Origin: a virus
IMG/VR virus record: IMGVR_UViG_3300032285_004437
Location: 1-47,870 of that record
DNA length: 47,870 nt
Reading direction: 5' to 3' (one strand)
Positions 15,041 through 26,589 of this stretch are shown piece after piece. The notes under the pieces were generated by a model. That model saw only the letters and a list, made by a program, of their open reading frames with translations, had not been told where the DNA came from and did no database searches. Made by a program: the position numbers and the translations under genes. Position 1 is the stretch's first letter. The number at the start of each line of letters is the position of its first letter.

Positions 15041-18000
15041 TTATATTTTACTTATAACAAAATCAAAGAGTAAAGAATAATTAAATCCTTTCTCCATAGG
15101 ATAATTGAAACTATAAATCAAATTATTCGATTGAGTGAGTTTAAAATTAGGATCAGGAAAGTACCCTAATTTATATCTCTCACTGGTTGCAATATCTCCT
15201 CTTAAACCCTCGCTAATCGGAATATCCTGATTGCCAGCTTTATTAACAAAAAGATCTAAAGATTGTCCTTGATAAATTGTAGATATATTAACATCTATAT
15301 AATTATTAACGTCATCATCAATAGAATTTGGATCTCCGTAGCCAAAATCCGAAATCATATTATCGAGGAAAACCTGTTTAATCCCGCCATTAAGAAGACA
15401 CCTTCTTAGTACTCTATCCAATCTGATTATCCCGCTAATGTTCATAGTCTCGGGAAAATATTGCCAAATGATTTCAGCATTAGGGAATATATCCTGATCC
15501 AACTTATTATAATCAACTCCTGATAGGTATGGACCAGCAGATCCTATTCCAATCCCAGAGTTTGATTTATCTATTGATTGTATTGATTTAATTGATGCAT
15601 TTATCAAAGCATTTATCTCACCAACATCATTATTTCCACGTGTTCTAGAAATCTCAAGAGTTATGTAATTAGGAGCATATACTGGGTCTGGTGTTTGCAT
15701 CATTTTAGATCCAAAGAATGTACTAAACTCATTCATAGATCTTGTTCCGGCAACATCCACATAGTTCTTAGCATCAATATATCTCTGATAATATCCAGGG
15801 TCCCATGAAGAGGAGAATACGTTAAAATCTTTTTTAGCAATTGGGGTTTGATTAATTAAAGGATATACCGCACCTTCCGGGAAAGAACTCGAAAGGGAAA
15901 GTATAGGTGAACCTAAAGAAACCTTCGTGTAACTTAAATTTCTAGAAATACCAAAATATAACTTCTCAGGAGAGAAATTACAATTTCTAAACGATAGATT
16001 TATCGAATCAGATCCGAATATCGTATCAGTTTTATCGTGGTTAAAATGTAAAACTTTTCTAGTAATTGGCTCATATCCACCGGAGTATCTTAGAAGTATA
16101 GATGGAATTGAGCTGTCATATGGATTTAGAACATAGGAATTAGCTACTGAATTTCCCCTTAATTCCTGTGGTCCGCTGTATGACGGAGAGAAAGAAGTTC
16201 CTCTAGTTTTTACTATTTTTGTGGGTGACTCTATATACAATTCAAAACTATCACTTTTAGTTGTTGTTACGGAATTAACAGAATCCCATAAATAAGTATT
16301 GTAGTTAATATAAGGGGATCTTGCATTAATTCTGGATGCTATGTATGAAATAGTACATCTTGCCAATATCGATCCATAATAACCTTCACCGCCGCCTTTC
16401 TGAAATACTGGAGCAGTTTTATAGATAGATGCAGGTCCAACTGGAACTGTTACTGGAGAGGAAGATGAAAAAGGAATAGTAAAGGTGTAATCCGCACCTG
16501 CTTGAACCCTTCCTAATTCTATATACGACGGACCAACCCCGATAGGCCAAGGGTATGTTGAATTTATAGACGGTACTGAAAAACTTCCAATCCCTGTTGG
16601 GCTTGGACCGGTAAGACCTATTGAATTCTCAACATAAATCTTATGAATTTCCTCTCTTAAATCCGTATCGTAGTAAGGATTAGTAACCGAATATATTTTT
16701 CCAGGCCCTGTTATGTCAACCAGGCTACCAGAAGATATAGATAGATCTAAAGCAACACTCAATTTTATATCGTCAATTGAGCTAAATCCCTGTCCAGAAA
16801 CAAGTGGATATGTTATTTTGGTTTTATCAGTTAAAGAATATAGGGTAGTGTAATCTAAAGCCGGGTTTCCTCCAGTTCCCCCTGTATAACCTAATTCAAA
16901 AACTCTTTGATCTTTAACAACCACATCACAAACAAAGAGAATAAATTTTTGCTGTGGATTTTCTATTATGTCATATTTAACAGGAGCTTGTATAGTTGTA
17001 CTGTCCTCTGGTACAGCCCTTAAGATGGCAGAAAATTTATAATCCTCATATGATCTGTAGTTTGGAATATACCTGTCCAGGGAATTGGTGTTAGCTGATG
17101 ACAGAGAAGATCTTTTTTTAAGAACAATCTTGATCCCTCTGAAAAGGGTTTCATAATAACCCGAAGCAGGATTGTAATTAAAAGAAGAGAATAGCTCCTT
17201 GGTGTAAAATTTGGTGTCTCTAAATTCTGATGTGTAATCCTCAGGTTCAACAGTAAAATATGATGACAAATAAAGGGAGTCATTTGGATCTGCGCTTTTT
17301 GCCTTTACAATATCGATCTTTCCAGGAAGATAACTGTTTTGATCGTTCATAAACTCCTTAGGAAAGTGGATAGGTGGCTGCTCTAAAAGAAACCATTCCT
17401 GTGTCATATATTTAGGATCAGGAGCAGTCTGTTCTAAACTGGGAGAAAAATTAAGTGGCGTAAATGCAGGGCTAGAGTTTAATCTATATTTATTTCCTCT
17501 AGCATCAAATCCAGATCCATATCCCCATTTATTAATATACGGAACTATTCTAGATTTATTTGATCTGTCAATAGTGTAATTTTCTCTTAAGTACTGATAT
17601 TCACTCTTCAGCTTACCATTTTCAAACACAATCTCTTTGAATGAATTATCAACTTTCAGAGGATCAGGAGAAAGATCCTGTATACCTAAAAATCCAGCGA
17701 AAGATCTGAGATCTTTGTAATAGTTTATTCCTGATCCAGTCCCGCCATAAGTTATCGTCGAAGAATTATAAATAGTACTGGAATACTGGGCAGGGAAAAC
17801 TATAGCAGGAGAAATGTTACCTGGGTTCACATCAGTAAATGAGGTAGCCCCGGTCACTCCGTAAAATATATCCCCATTAACAGTATCACCGTAAGAATAA
17901 AGCACCCCGTTATAATTGATCTGTCCATACTTAACGAAATATGGAACACCTGGATCTATTATACCCTGCTTACCTGACTGCAATTGAAAATATCTATACG

Positions 18001-20569
18001 TCTCAGGGTTTGGCGTATATCCGTAATCAGAACTCCAAAAATCAAAGTCAAATTCTTTAATATCAAAGAAAGTAAATACCCCTAGGTGACAATTAGAAGT
18101 AGAGTATACATTAAAAGATTTATCAGATCCTAATTTAACTATAGCATTCTGATCCTCTAGATTAGCAACTAGATAATAATTAAAGTTATTAAATCCTACC
18201 ACCTGCTCACTATCCGGATCCTTTATTGGCTCATCAACATACTTGGTGATTTCCATTATTTTAGAATGCCCCGTAGTTGTATCTATATAACTCCCAGCTT
18301 TAACCTGATTGGAATACTCTTTACTGAAAATAAGTCTGCTGTTTTTAGTTTTAGAAGCTCCAACAAAATGGACATTAGACGTTATACCATTGACATCTGT
18401 TCCATTAATCTTAACATAACCTTGCTTATTAAAAGTGGAATATAAATTCCACGATGTGTTATCCTCAGGGGAAATGTTGTGTGAATTTGTCGGTGGAGCT
18501 GGTATGTTTACATTAGGGGTGTAGTATCGATTGTTATAGATAACAACATCTCCGGTAGAATAAGATTTTGTATTTGACCAATTCCCCTTATATACAGTTA
18601 AAAAATTTGTATAGTCATCAAAGACGCTGACTGAATATGATTCATCCCCGTAGAGACCTTCATTTTTAACCCTAATTATAGAGCTAGCTGCATCAGAGCC
18701 AGAGTCCCATACAATCTCATCTATATCCTTAACCAGATTAGCAAATGCAGTAGCAATCTCATTAAGAGTTCCTGTTGCAGAATTAAAGTAATGATAAATC
18801 CCAGTTGAATATGTAGATCCACCGACCCAAATTAAAATTGATGAGAAATCTCCAGATCTTATTATATCATATTTACGGCTTCCCTCTTTCTGAGACCCAT
18901 TTGGCCAGAATATTTTAAAAGTTAAAGGATCTGGAAAATCATATTGTTTTAAAAATTCAATCTCAATGTAGGCTCTTCCTGCAATAGTTGCATTAGCACC
19001 TTTTACTGTAGCTATCTTTTGGTTTGAATCATCAGACCCTGTAAAATTAAAAAGATCTACACTAGTGTTTCCAATAACTAAACTTCCAGAGGTTGATGCT
19101 GTAGATCCGGTAGCAGAAAAAGTATTTAAGCTGGAATCAAAAGGACCGTATGAGTAATAAGCAGCGTCTGGTCCACTTCCTCCGGGAACTGTATAATCCT
19201 CTGATCTTTTTAAACTGTAAAAATTATCATTCTTATCTGTAATGTAAAAGATCTTATTTGGATCATATAGATTTACATTATCAGACCCAGGTAAAAATCC
19301 AGTAGCTTCCTCATAAAATAATCTAATTCCCGAGGTTGCACTTAAAACAGTTGAATAATTGTTGTAGTAGTATCCTATATTATTTCTGGATGGTTGAGGA
19401 TAGTTTCCATTCCCTTCCAAACCCTTATATTTATAAAAGAAATCACCATTTAATCTGAAATTAGCTATATCGTTTCTAGAAACATAGAATCCCATATATC
19501 TATTGATTGTATACAGATCCGATTCTGTGTCATCGAAAATAAATTCAAGATTCAAAAGATTAGGACAGATTATACCATTCCTATAAAATCCTGAGGTTAG
19601 GTACTCTTCCAAATCCATCATAGGATCTGATTTAGAAGAAGTTAGATAGGGGTTTAAAGATTCCCCCTTTTTAGTAAAGATTCCTTCCGAATAGCTAACT
19701 CCTTTAAAGTAGCTATAGGAATCAGATCCCCAACTAACTTCCAGTGGAGATTTAGAAAACATAGGATTATTAAATATAGATCTGATATATTTTCCGATCT
19801 TAGTATCAGCCCTTAGATCAAATGTTTTAATTATGGTACAATTTGGAAGTATCTTATCACTGAAAGTCCCAGCCGCATCATTAACGGAAGAAAGATTCTG
19901 GAGCTCCTCAAATAAAACTACTTTACCCTCGCCTCTTGCTATTCTGTACGTGGTGTAATTAGAATTTCCTTTAAATGTTTGACCTGCAGTAACATAAACA
20001 GAGTTTCCATTAGCATCCTTTCCGTATATTATAGTAAATCTTTCCGTATTAGTTGTTGCATAATCCTGAACAACTTTATAGGTTTTCCCGTTTTCTATTG
20101 ATGTAATATTTTTTGCATACGGATAGCTTAGAGGTCCAGGAACCTTAAAGATAACAAAAAAATCAGGAATTTCATTTTTAATCCAAAGGGGAGCAAAATA
20201 TTTAAAGCTCTCTTTGTAATTCTTATCAATTAGAATAGAAGCTCCACTACCATAAAAGAAATCATACTGGCCTGAGAATTTTTCAGCAGTTTGCCGATCT
20301 CCATTTGTTTGTGTTTTAAGCTCGAAAATAAGATCTTTAGAAGTTTTACCCTGATCGAAGAAATTGAACAGGTCCTGAGAAAAACTATGCTCACCTGTTA
20401 TGTTGAATTTTTTAAATCGGGAGTCACTTAAGGTTGGGTTTGCATCTATCGAATTGAACCAAACACCATTGTTTGAGTCTACCGTAATTTTAAAATTACC
20501 AGAAAGCTTTGGGTTAGTTCTTAGTACGGAAAAAGACGAATTGTAATCAAAAAGTTTAGATTGAGACAT
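15041..20569 (-). CDS. Very large virion structural protein (1842 aa), unknown type
   Basis: An 1842-aa protein, rich in Ser, Tyr, Asn, Gly and Pro, without signal peptide, membrane segment or recognised catalytic motif. Its composition and the many short strand-turn stretches fit a phage tail or baseplate protein. The N-terminus (SKLFDYNSSFSVLRTNPKLSGNFKITVD) reads as a structural strand-rich domain, and a segment near the middle resembles a carbohydrate-binding strand (SYSTGDVVIYNNRYY, with W and Y around it), reminiscent of small chitin-binding-like modules. It lies between the 1245-aa gene and the first collagen-like fibre gene, each with tiny gaps, so it is probably part of the same tail/adsorption structure. 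Role otherwise unknown. Confidence 0.7.
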   Translation of the reverse strand: MSQSKLFDYNSSFSVLRTNPKLSGNFKITVDSNNGVWFNSIDANPTLSDSRFKKFNITGEHSFSQDLFNFFDQGKTSKDLIFELKTQTNGDRQTAEKFSGQYDFFYGSGASILIDKNYKESFKYFAPLWIKNEIPDFFVIFKVPGPLSYPYAKNITSIENGKTYKVVQDYATTNTERFTIIYGKDANGNSVYVTAGQTFKGNSNYTTYRIARGEGKVVLFEELQNLSSVNDAAGTFSDKILPNCTIIKTFDLRADTKIGKYIRSIFNNPMFSKSPLEVSWGSDSYSYFKGVSYSEGIFTKKGESLNPYLTSSKSDPMMDLEEYLTSGFYRNGIICPNLLNLEFIFDDTESDLYTINRYMGFYVSRNDIANFRLNGDFFYKYKGLEGNGNYPQPSRNNIGYYYNNYSTVLSATSGIRLFYEEATGFLPGSDNVNLYDPNKIFYITDKNDNFYSLKRSEDYTVPGGSGPDAAYYSYGPFDSSLNTFSATGSTASTSGSLVIGNTSVDLFNFTGSDDSNQKIATVKGANATIAGRAYIEIEFLKQYDFPDPLTFKIFWPNGSQKEGSRKYDIIRSGDFSSILIWVGGSTYSTGIYHYFNSATGTLNEIATAFANLVKDIDEIVWDSGSDAASSIIRVKNEGLYGDESYSVSVFDDYTNFLTVYKGNWSNTKSYSTGDVVIYNNRYYTPNVNIPAPPTNSHNISPEDNTSWNLYSTFNKQGYVKINGTDVNGITSNVHFVGASKTKNSRLIFSKEYSNQVKAGSYIDTTTGHSKIMEITKYVDEPIKDPDSEQVVGFNNFNYYLVANLEDQNAIVKLGSDKSFNVYSTSNCHLGVFTFFDIKEFDFDFWSSDYGYTPNPETYRYFQLQSGKQGIIDPGVPYFVKYGQINYNGVLYSYGDTVNGDIFYGVTGATSFTDVNPGNISPAIVFPAQYSSTIYNSSTITYGGTGSGINYYKDLRSFAGFLGIQDLSPDPLKVDNSFKEIVFENGKLKSEYQYLRENYTIDRSNKSRIVPYINKWGYGSGFDARGNKYRLNSSPAFTPLNFSPSLEQTAPDPKYMTQEWFLLEQPPIHFPKEFMNDQNSYLPGKIDIVKAKSADPNDSLYLSSYFTVEPEDYTSEFRDTKFYTKELFSSFNYNPASGYYETLFRGIKIVLKKRSSLSSANTNSLDRYIPNYRSYEDYKFSAILRAVPEDSTTIQAPVKYDIIENPQQKFILFVCDVVVKDQRVFELGYTGGTGGNPALDYTTLYSLTDKTKITYPLVSGQGFSSIDDIKLSVALDLSISSGSLVDITGPGKIYSVTNPYYDTDLREEIHKIYVENSIGLTGPSPTGIGSFSVPSINSTYPWPIGVGPSYIELGRVQAGADYTFTIPFSSSSPVTVPVGPASIYKTAPVFQKGGGEGYYGSILARCTISYIASRINARSPYINYNTYLWDSVNSVTTTKSDSFELYIESPTKIVKTRGTSFSPSYSGPQELRGNSVANSYVLNPYDSSIPSILLRYSGGYEPITRKVLHFNHDKTDTIFGSDSINLSFRNCNFSPEKLYFGISRNLSYTKVSLGSPILSLSSSFPEGAVYPLINQTPIAKKDFNVFSSSWDPGYYQRYIDAKNYVDVAGTRSMNEFSTFFGSKMMQTPDPVYAPNYITLEISRTRGNNDVGEINALINASIKSIQSIDKSNSGIGIGSAGPYLSGVDYNKLDQDIFPNAEIIWQYFPETMNISGIIRLDRVLRRCLLNGGIKQVFLDNMISDFGYGDPNSIDDDVNNYIDVNISTIYQGQSLDLFVNKAGNQDIPISEGLRGDIATSERYKLGYFPDPNFKLTQSNNLIYSFNYPMEKGFNYSLLFDFVISKI

Positions 20570-20599
20570 ATCTCACTTTGGTGTTTATATTTAATAATA

Positions 20600-23500
20600 T
20601 TATACTGCATAAAGTAGATTTCTTCCACCTACAAAGTTAGGAGCTACCAGTGTGTTATTTTGATATGCTCCGGTAACTTGAACATCAAAAGAGAATCCTT
20701 GTTCATTGTAAACCTGTATGTCTATCCCAATCTTTTTTGTATAGGTTATATTCGTAAGGGTTCCTGCTTTTCTCCACCCACCAATAAATCCAGATTTATC
20801 TACTGCTCTGAATTGGAAAATCATAGGTATATTGACAGCATTCGTCTCGCCTGTTGCTATCTGTTTAGTTGATAAAGCAGTGTTTCCTGATACCTGTAAA
20901 TTAGCTCCAGATGAAGGTGCAAGGAAAAGGTAGGCGCCGCATGAGAATTTTCCAACTAGATATTCATCACCAGAGGAGAATCCGAGTTTATCGGGATACA
21001 TGTTATCTTCCAGTGCAGAAGCTCCATTATAAGTTGCAGGGAATGTTAAAACTACAGGACGGTAAGCTTGCTGAACCCAATAAACGTTAAGCGATGAATC
21101 ACCCCAGAAAGTCTGGGTGTGTCTAAATGGAGCATATGAAACCTGAGTTGTTGGATCTATATAAGGCTTAACTAGATCTGCATATGAATTATAAGAACTA
21201 GATGAGCCTGCTGTTAAAAGAACGGGGTGTCTTTTATCTATACAGAATTCTGTTATATTTCCACCACCATCAGGGACTCCTGCCGAACCCCCACCACCAA
21301 AGTAGCCGTTCCAAATGTTTGCTGCAGTTGCTCCCTGAACAGATTGGGGAACATTACCTGGGGTAGTTGGATCATAAGGGGTAAATATCGTTCCGTTTTG
21401 TGGATATACACCGCTTACCCCGAAATTCTTAGCTGAGGTAGAAGATCCAGTATAAGCATACCCAGAATTATAAGTGCTGCTGAAATAAGAATTCAATGCG
21501 ACAACTGAAGGAGCCACTGGATTCTGAACTAGTATTTGATTATATCCAACGCTTTGAAATCTGGGATATATGAATTGAGAATAAGCATTAGCTGATGCAT
21601 AAGGAGCAGCCTGTCTAATTGCTTGTGAATCCTGAATGTCCGTTACAGCTAAACCTGTTATTGAAATCGGTATATCACCATATCTCAGATTTGAGCTATA
21701 GTTAGGAGGATATATGTTATTTGCAATTGCCGAAGGAGCCTGTACATCCAGTCCACCCGGTATAATAGAAGATAATTCTAATATAGAAGCTTCGGCATTG
21801 GAAAGTTGTATGTTATAAATAACAGAGGCTACCTTACCAGCATCATTTGTTAGAGGTGCAGAGAAGAAGTCCGTATAGAAACCTGCATTTAATTTGATTG
21901 TGGATCCTCTAGAAACTTTGATTCTGTTACCTGAAGCATCTACAATATAGACTTGTAAAACCCCTTTAGCTTTACTAATTCCAGCTTGAAGAGCAGCTAT
22001 CTGATTCTGTAAATCATTAATCTTATCAAAAAGACTTATCACTGCACCGGTGCTTGTGAAAAATCCACTAGCTATACTATTTGTAGTATGTAGATATGTT
22101 TTATCAGAAGATGTAAACTGTTCGGATAGGTGAATAGGCAATCCTTGGGCATTCAAATTTGTTTGCATCTTGACAACTGCAGAATCTTCATTGTTGGTTT
22201 TTATCAAATTTGAAGTTCCACTTACCGATAAGTTATCAGGAAAAGAAACTGTAACTGATGCGGAGTAGTCTGAAACTTGTGGGTTATCAGGCCATCCAGC
22301 CTCGGATATAGAAGCAATTTGTATTTCAAGTTTCTCACCCTTTGTGATTGCAAGATCTAGCTGATTTATATTCTGCACATTTGAATCGGCAGTAACTTCA
22401 TCAGCCCAAACGTAAAAACCAGTAGTTGGATCATAAACCTTCTTTCTAATATCTGTTTTATATTCGGTCCAATTAGAAAAGGCTCCTACTTTTTTAACGT
22501 TATCGGTGTCAACGTATTCTATTTGCTCAGATGGTTGAGCTGCACCGCTATCACTAAGATATCTGTATCTTACTGAGAACTGAATAACAGCCTGATCTCC
22601 CGTTGTTGGAGTGGTCTTCGGTGCAGGTATTGCCCAGAATCCTCTAACTCTATATTTAGGGTCAGCTGTTAACTGAGGTACATCCTGAGATAAGGTGTTA
22701 ACCTCATCTACTATAGATGAATAAAGACTAACTTTCTTAGTTCTTTCGTCAATTAAACTGTTTAAATTTGCTTTTAAAGAATCCGTATTAACACCTATTG
22801 GGTTTTTGGTTAATCTTGAAGCAGCAGGTGTTAAATTCGCTCCTAAGATAGGATTGATCGTGCTCTCAAGAGTAGATGAACTAGTGGATGTGATATTTAC
22901 TGTTGTCTGATCAGACGTGGCCAAACCTGCGTTAAGTTGAAGCTTAACGTTGTTTATGGAGTTATCTATAGAATCTATTTCACTTTTAAGAGTGCTCTTC
23001 AATTTAAGCTTATCGCTAATAACAGTTACAGACGTAGAATCAGTAACCTGCTTATTGATCTGGACAACCTTAAAGTTCTCAGAAACAACTAGAGGAGAAT
23101 CTGGTTTTAAACCCTGAACCGCTGGAATTTTCTTCTCCTTAGCCATGCCAAGAAAAATCTTTCCCATGTCGGAAACATCACTCAGATAATATTGTTCTAG
23201 GGTAACAACTTGACCGTTTGAATTTTTTGTCTGAAGCTCACTGCTCCAAAAAGTTATACCGGTTGACCAGGTTGATCCTACTATGTTGAAATTGTCATCT
23301 ATTGTTTTAAAGAAAATCCCTTGTCTTTCATCATGCCCAATATTGACCTGGACATATCTAGGGCCAAAATCAGTAGAAGCTATAGATATAGTATTAGCAC
23401 CTAGCTTAATAGGTTCATAACCAGAAAGTCTTTTAGCTTGGATTGAAGCCTGATCTTTATTAACAGCAGTTACTTGATACAGAGTCCCATCTGGTGTAGC

Positions 23501-24337
23501 TATTCTGTCTCCTATGTCTAGGGTTCTACCGTTTTTAACATTTGATAAGGTGTCAGTGTAGTTTAATGTATCAAGTTTATAATTTCTTCTAATCTCTTGA
23601 AAGGAGTTTGCAGTGTTACCTTGAGTAACATTCTGAGCGGCATTTGCATTCTGATTAGTTACAGTAACAGTGTCATCATAATATGATATAACTCCAAAGT
23701 TTCCAACGAATCTAATAGTTCTTAAAGGAAGTTGTAGAATGTCCTCATCGACAAAGTATTCTATTCCATTATCACTAAGGGCTTTCACAAACTGATCGTA
23801 GCTCATATCATTTCTACCCTTAAGATTGGCGTCAAAATATGATTTTTTAACATCAGTATCTGTGTTTGCTATTATTCTCTTTACTGTTATTCTATCTGCA
23901 GAATCTGGGATCTTTCCAGTAACGTTTACATTTATGTAAAGAAGCGGGCTTAAAAAACTCTCAAAGAACCAGTTGTCTCTAACTGCAAAAGTGCTGGGAA
24001 CAGGAAGATTAGCTAGGGTTGGAGGATCTTTTAGTGTTTGTGTTTTAAAAACCTGAGAATATGTTCCATCAGGATTTCTCACAGTAGCAAAATTATCACC
24101 TAAACCAGCTAAAGCTTTTACGTTGCTATCTAATCTTTGTATTTCGCCTCTAAGATACCCATAAGAAGGTATATTAGCATTTTTAGGCAATCCAGTCTCG
24201 TCAAGAACCTCAATTGTAACGGTGTCATTTGTCGAAATTGCAGCTTCATTTAACCCATTAAGGATTTCCAAAGAGTTTTTCTGAAGTCTTAAAAATTGAG
24301 CTATTAATGAGCTTATTGAATTTTGTGTGCCTGCCAT
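20600..24337 (-). CDS. Large virion structural protein (1245 aa) with FN3-like region and coiled coils
   Basis: The N-terminus is helical (SISSLIAQFLRLQKNSLEILNGLNEA). A region around residues 565-700 looks like tandem fibronectin-III-type strands (VRGFWAIP.., QFSVRYRYLSDSG.., IQIASISEAGWPDNP), and a coiled coil follows (LFDKINDLQNQIAALQAGISKAKG). A second helical Glu/Asp/Asn-rich stretch lies near 455-545. This plan suits a baseplate-hub or tail-peripheral protein that mixes binding domains with trimeric coiled coils. No enzyme motif is visible. It is third in the unit beginning at 27501. I do not recognise a named family. Confidence 0.7.
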   Translation of the reverse strand: MAGTQNSISSLIAQFLRLQKNSLEILNGLNEAAISTNDTVTIEVLDETGLPKNANIPSYGYLRGEIQRLDSNVKALAGLGDNFATVRNPDGTYSQVFKTQTLKDPPTLANLPVPSTFAVRDNWFFESFLSPLLYINVNVTGKIPDSADRITVKRIIANTDTDVKKSYFDANLKGRNDMSYDQFVKALSDNGIEYFVDEDILQLPLRTIRFVGNFGVISYYDDTVTVTNQNANAAQNVTQGNTANSFQEIRRNYKLDTLNYTDTLSNVKNGRTLDIGDRIATPDGTLYQVTAVNKDQASIQAKRLSGYEPIKLGANTISIASTDFGPRYVQVNIGHDERQGIFFKTIDDNFNIVGSTWSTGITFWSSELQTKNSNGQVVTLEQYYLSDVSDMGKIFLGMAKEKKIPAVQGLKPDSPLVVSENFKVVQINKQVTDSTSVTVISDKLKLKSTLKSEIDSIDNSINNVKLQLNAGLATSDQTTVNITSTSSSTLESTINPILGANLTPAASRLTKNPIGVNTDSLKANLNSLIDERTKKVSLYSSIVDEVNTLSQDVPQLTADPKYRVRGFWAIPAPKTTPTTGDQAVIQFSVRYRYLSDSGAAQPSEQIEYVDTDNVKKVGAFSNWTEYKTDIRKKVYDPTTGFYVWADEVTADSNVQNINQLDLAITKGEKLEIQIASISEAGWPDNPQVSDYSASVTVSFPDNLSVSGTSNLIKTNNEDSAVVKMQTNLNAQGLPIHLSEQFTSSDKTYLHTTNSIASGFFTSTGAVISLFDKINDLQNQIAALQAGISKAKGVLQVYIVDASGNRIKVSRGSTIKLNAGFYTDFFSAPLTNDAGKVASVIYNIQLSNAEASILELSSIIPGGLDVQAPSAIANNIYPPNYSSNLRYGDIPISITGLAVTDIQDSQAIRQAAPYASANAYSQFIYPRFQSVGYNQILVQNPVAPSVVALNSYFSSTYNSGYAYTGSSTSAKNFGVSGVYPQNGTIFTPYDPTTPGNVPQSVQGATAANIWNGYFGGGGSAGVPDGGGNITEFCIDKRHPVLLTAGSSSSYNSYADLVKPYIDPTTQVSYAPFRHTQTFWGDSSLNVYWVQQAYRPVVLTFPATYNGASALEDNMYPDKLGFSSGDEYLVGKFSCGAYLFLAPSSGANLQVSGNTALSTKQIATGETNAVNIPMIFQFRAVDKSGFIGGWRKAGTLTNITYTKKIGIDIQVYNEQGFSFDVQVTGAYQNNTLVAPNFVGGRNLLYAV

Positions 24338-24350
24338 CTCTTATAAAATA

Positions 24351-26558
24351 TTATTGGTTGTTTGTTAAGCTTTTTCCTATTAGATCAACTTGGAATTTTA
24401 AATTCTTATCATCCGTGCAAACTATATCTAAAACCGGTACATAATCATAGGATGAGAATACTGATTCAGTTAAAGAAATGATAACAGTGGAATAAGTGGA
24501 TCCTGAAGGTGCTGAAAGTGGATAAAGACCTAAAGCATTAGTTAAAATCTTTATTATATAGTTCCCTGGATAGATCTCATCTCCAAATGAGAGTCTAAAT
24601 CTTTGTCCATTTTTCCAGTGTATCTTAGAATCATCAATTCTAATTGTTAAATCCCCTGTTAGGGTTAAAGAATTTCCGTTATTCACATGTTTGAAATAAT
24701 TAGAAAATTCGGTTAAAGGTATTTCATTCTGACCTGTTTGGGTTAAAATACCAATTCCAAGATTTGATCCTATATTAAAATCTTGATTTATATTATTTAT
24801 CGAAAGTAAATTAGGAGTACTTCTGTCCACTATTATACCAGGTCCTTGTCTTACCAGATCCAGATCGTATGATATAGCTATGCTGGTTTGATTATTTAAA
24901 ATGGCTCTTACTAAATCATAGTTCTGGTTTATCAACTGCATTACGGAACTTGTGTTCTTCAACAGTGCCTGATTTGCAGCCAGTGTTTGTTCTAAAGAAG
25001 TTATTCTTCTGTCAAGATTAATTGAAGTTGGCGTGCTTAGAGTTATATTCTCAAGATTAGTAACTCTATTGCTTAGATTTATAAAATCGGTTGCAGAGTT
25101 ATTTAGAGTTCCACTAGCGTCCTGTAGAACATTCATGGCATCCATAAACATGGACAGAGAGAATGGTGAATAATCATTAATTGCTTGCTCAACCCCTGTT
25201 TGATCTATATCAGTATCAAATTTAAGATTTATCTTAAATCCATATGAGTTACCATTCAGCTTAGTTACTGGATTAGGTCTATATTTAGCAAGTCTAGGAA
25301 TGAATGCTGGAGTGGTGTCACCATTAACATCATCAAGAAATAAAACACCAAAAAGATTAGTTGCAGAATCTGCTGTGTTAGCAGGATCGTAAACATCATA
25401 GTAGATAAGAACGCAATTGAATTCAAAGTCTGCAGCATCTGGTGTGGAATTGAATTCCTCCAATGTTGAAATGCTAGGATTGCTCAAAATTCCCTGATAT
25501 GAATTAGCATCAAAATCTATACCGATAGAATCTAATCTAGATCTGATATAGGTCAGATCAATTCCATTATAAGATTTTTTCAGAACATCATTAGAAGGGT
25601 CTGTAAATAAATGATCACTAAAATAAGTATTAGCAGTGTCTCTCGGGGTGTACCAATTTCCAGCTGCAGTTGCTCCATTTATCCCAGTGTAAAAATGGCT
25701 AGCAACAGGTTCTCCTAGTACATCATCATCAAAGATAGCTAATGTTGTTAGACCACTAGGATTAACCTCGTCATAATTTCTACCATGAAGGTATTCATCG
25801 TTCAGAGGATTGTTTGGACTATTTGTCCATTGATAATCCGGATAGTAGTTCTTATCAACGATATTCTTAAAAAGGACTGTTGGGGTATTTCCGTCCTTAG
25901 TAGGAACATAAACATAAACTTCGGAGTATGTGTTGTCCGAATTTTTTACACTGTTTACTATATCTAGGCTTCCGACATATTGAACTACCCTATTATATGT
26001 GCCCGCCTGCATTCCATAGGATCCTGTTGTTCCTATTGGATTATCACCCTCAACGTATCTCTTCTGTGTTACCGGTAAATCATTAACAATAGTTACTGTG
26101 TTTTGATCTAACTTAGGAGAAACCTCTGAGGAGTTAGCTGGACGCCATCTCATAGCTCCAATCTCCTTCAACCACTTGAAAAATATTCTCTCCGAAATAT
26201 TCTGCTTTAGTGATGAATCATATTCATCAGTTCCTGTGATAGTAGATTCGACATTAAGACAATAACTTTGAAAGCTCTGTGAAAAATCTATATTCCCGTT
26301 TGCAGTAATTATTTTACCAGCATTTGTTGCATAGTCAATAAATGCAGAGTCAGGAGCATTTAGTCTCACTATATTATCTTGAGAGCTTGAGCTATAATTA
26401 TCATTAAATCCTGGTATATTTAACAAGGCAAATTTAGAGAATCTAAACTTATTAACCGAGTTATTAAAGGTGAACGATAGGTCCTCTGCAGATGAACTAA
26501 AGGAATAGAATGTTCCTCCTTGAACTTGTAGAGGCCTTATAAAGGGGGTCTTAGCCAT
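24351..26558 (-). CDS. Virion structural protein (735 aa) with central coiled coil
   Basis: A 735-aa protein beginning MAKTPFIRPLQVQGGTFYSFSSSAEDL, the kind of strand-rich start seen in phage tail and baseplate proteins. Around residues 480-560 it has a coiled coil (LSNRVTNLEN, then LDRRITSLEQTLAANQALLK), and the last 140 residues are beta-rich. It is followed by the 1245-aa gene after 13 bases, and the two may form one assembly. I recognise no named family. Confidence 0.7.
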   Translation of the reverse strand: MAKTPFIRPLQVQGGTFYSFSSSAEDLSFTFNNSVNKFRFSKFALLNIPGFNDNYSSSSQDNIVRLNAPDSAFIDYATNAGKIITANGNIDFSQSFQSYCLNVESTITGTDEYDSSLKQNISERIFFKWLKEIGAMRWRPANSSEVSPKLDQNTVTIVNDLPVTQKRYVEGDNPIGTTGSYGMQAGTYNRVVQYVGSLDIVNSVKNSDNTYSEVYVYVPTKDGNTPTVLFKNIVDKNYYPDYQWTNSPNNPLNDEYLHGRNYDEVNPSGLTTLAIFDDDVLGEPVASHFYTGINGATAAGNWYTPRDTANTYFSDHLFTDPSNDVLKKSYNGIDLTYIRSRLDSIGIDFDANSYQGILSNPSISTLEEFNSTPDAADFEFNCVLIYYDVYDPANTADSATNLFGVLFLDDVNGDTTPAFIPRLAKYRPNPVTKLNGNSYGFKINLKFDTDIDQTGVEQAINDYSPFSLSMFMDAMNVLQDASGTLNNSATDFINLSNRVTNLENITLSTPTSINLDRRITSLEQTLAANQALLKNTSSVMQLINQNYDLVRAILNNQTSIAISYDLDLVRQGPGIIVDRSTPNLLSINNINQDFNIGSNLGIGILTQTGQNEIPLTEFSNYFKHVNNGNSLTLTGDLTIRIDDSKIHWKNGQRFRLSFGDEIYPGNYIIKILTNALGLYPLSAPSGSTYSTVIISLTESVFSSYDYVPVLDIVCTDDKNLKFQVDLIGKSLTNNQ

Positions 26559-26589
26559 TTAAAAAATTCTTTTTTTAATCTTAATTCTC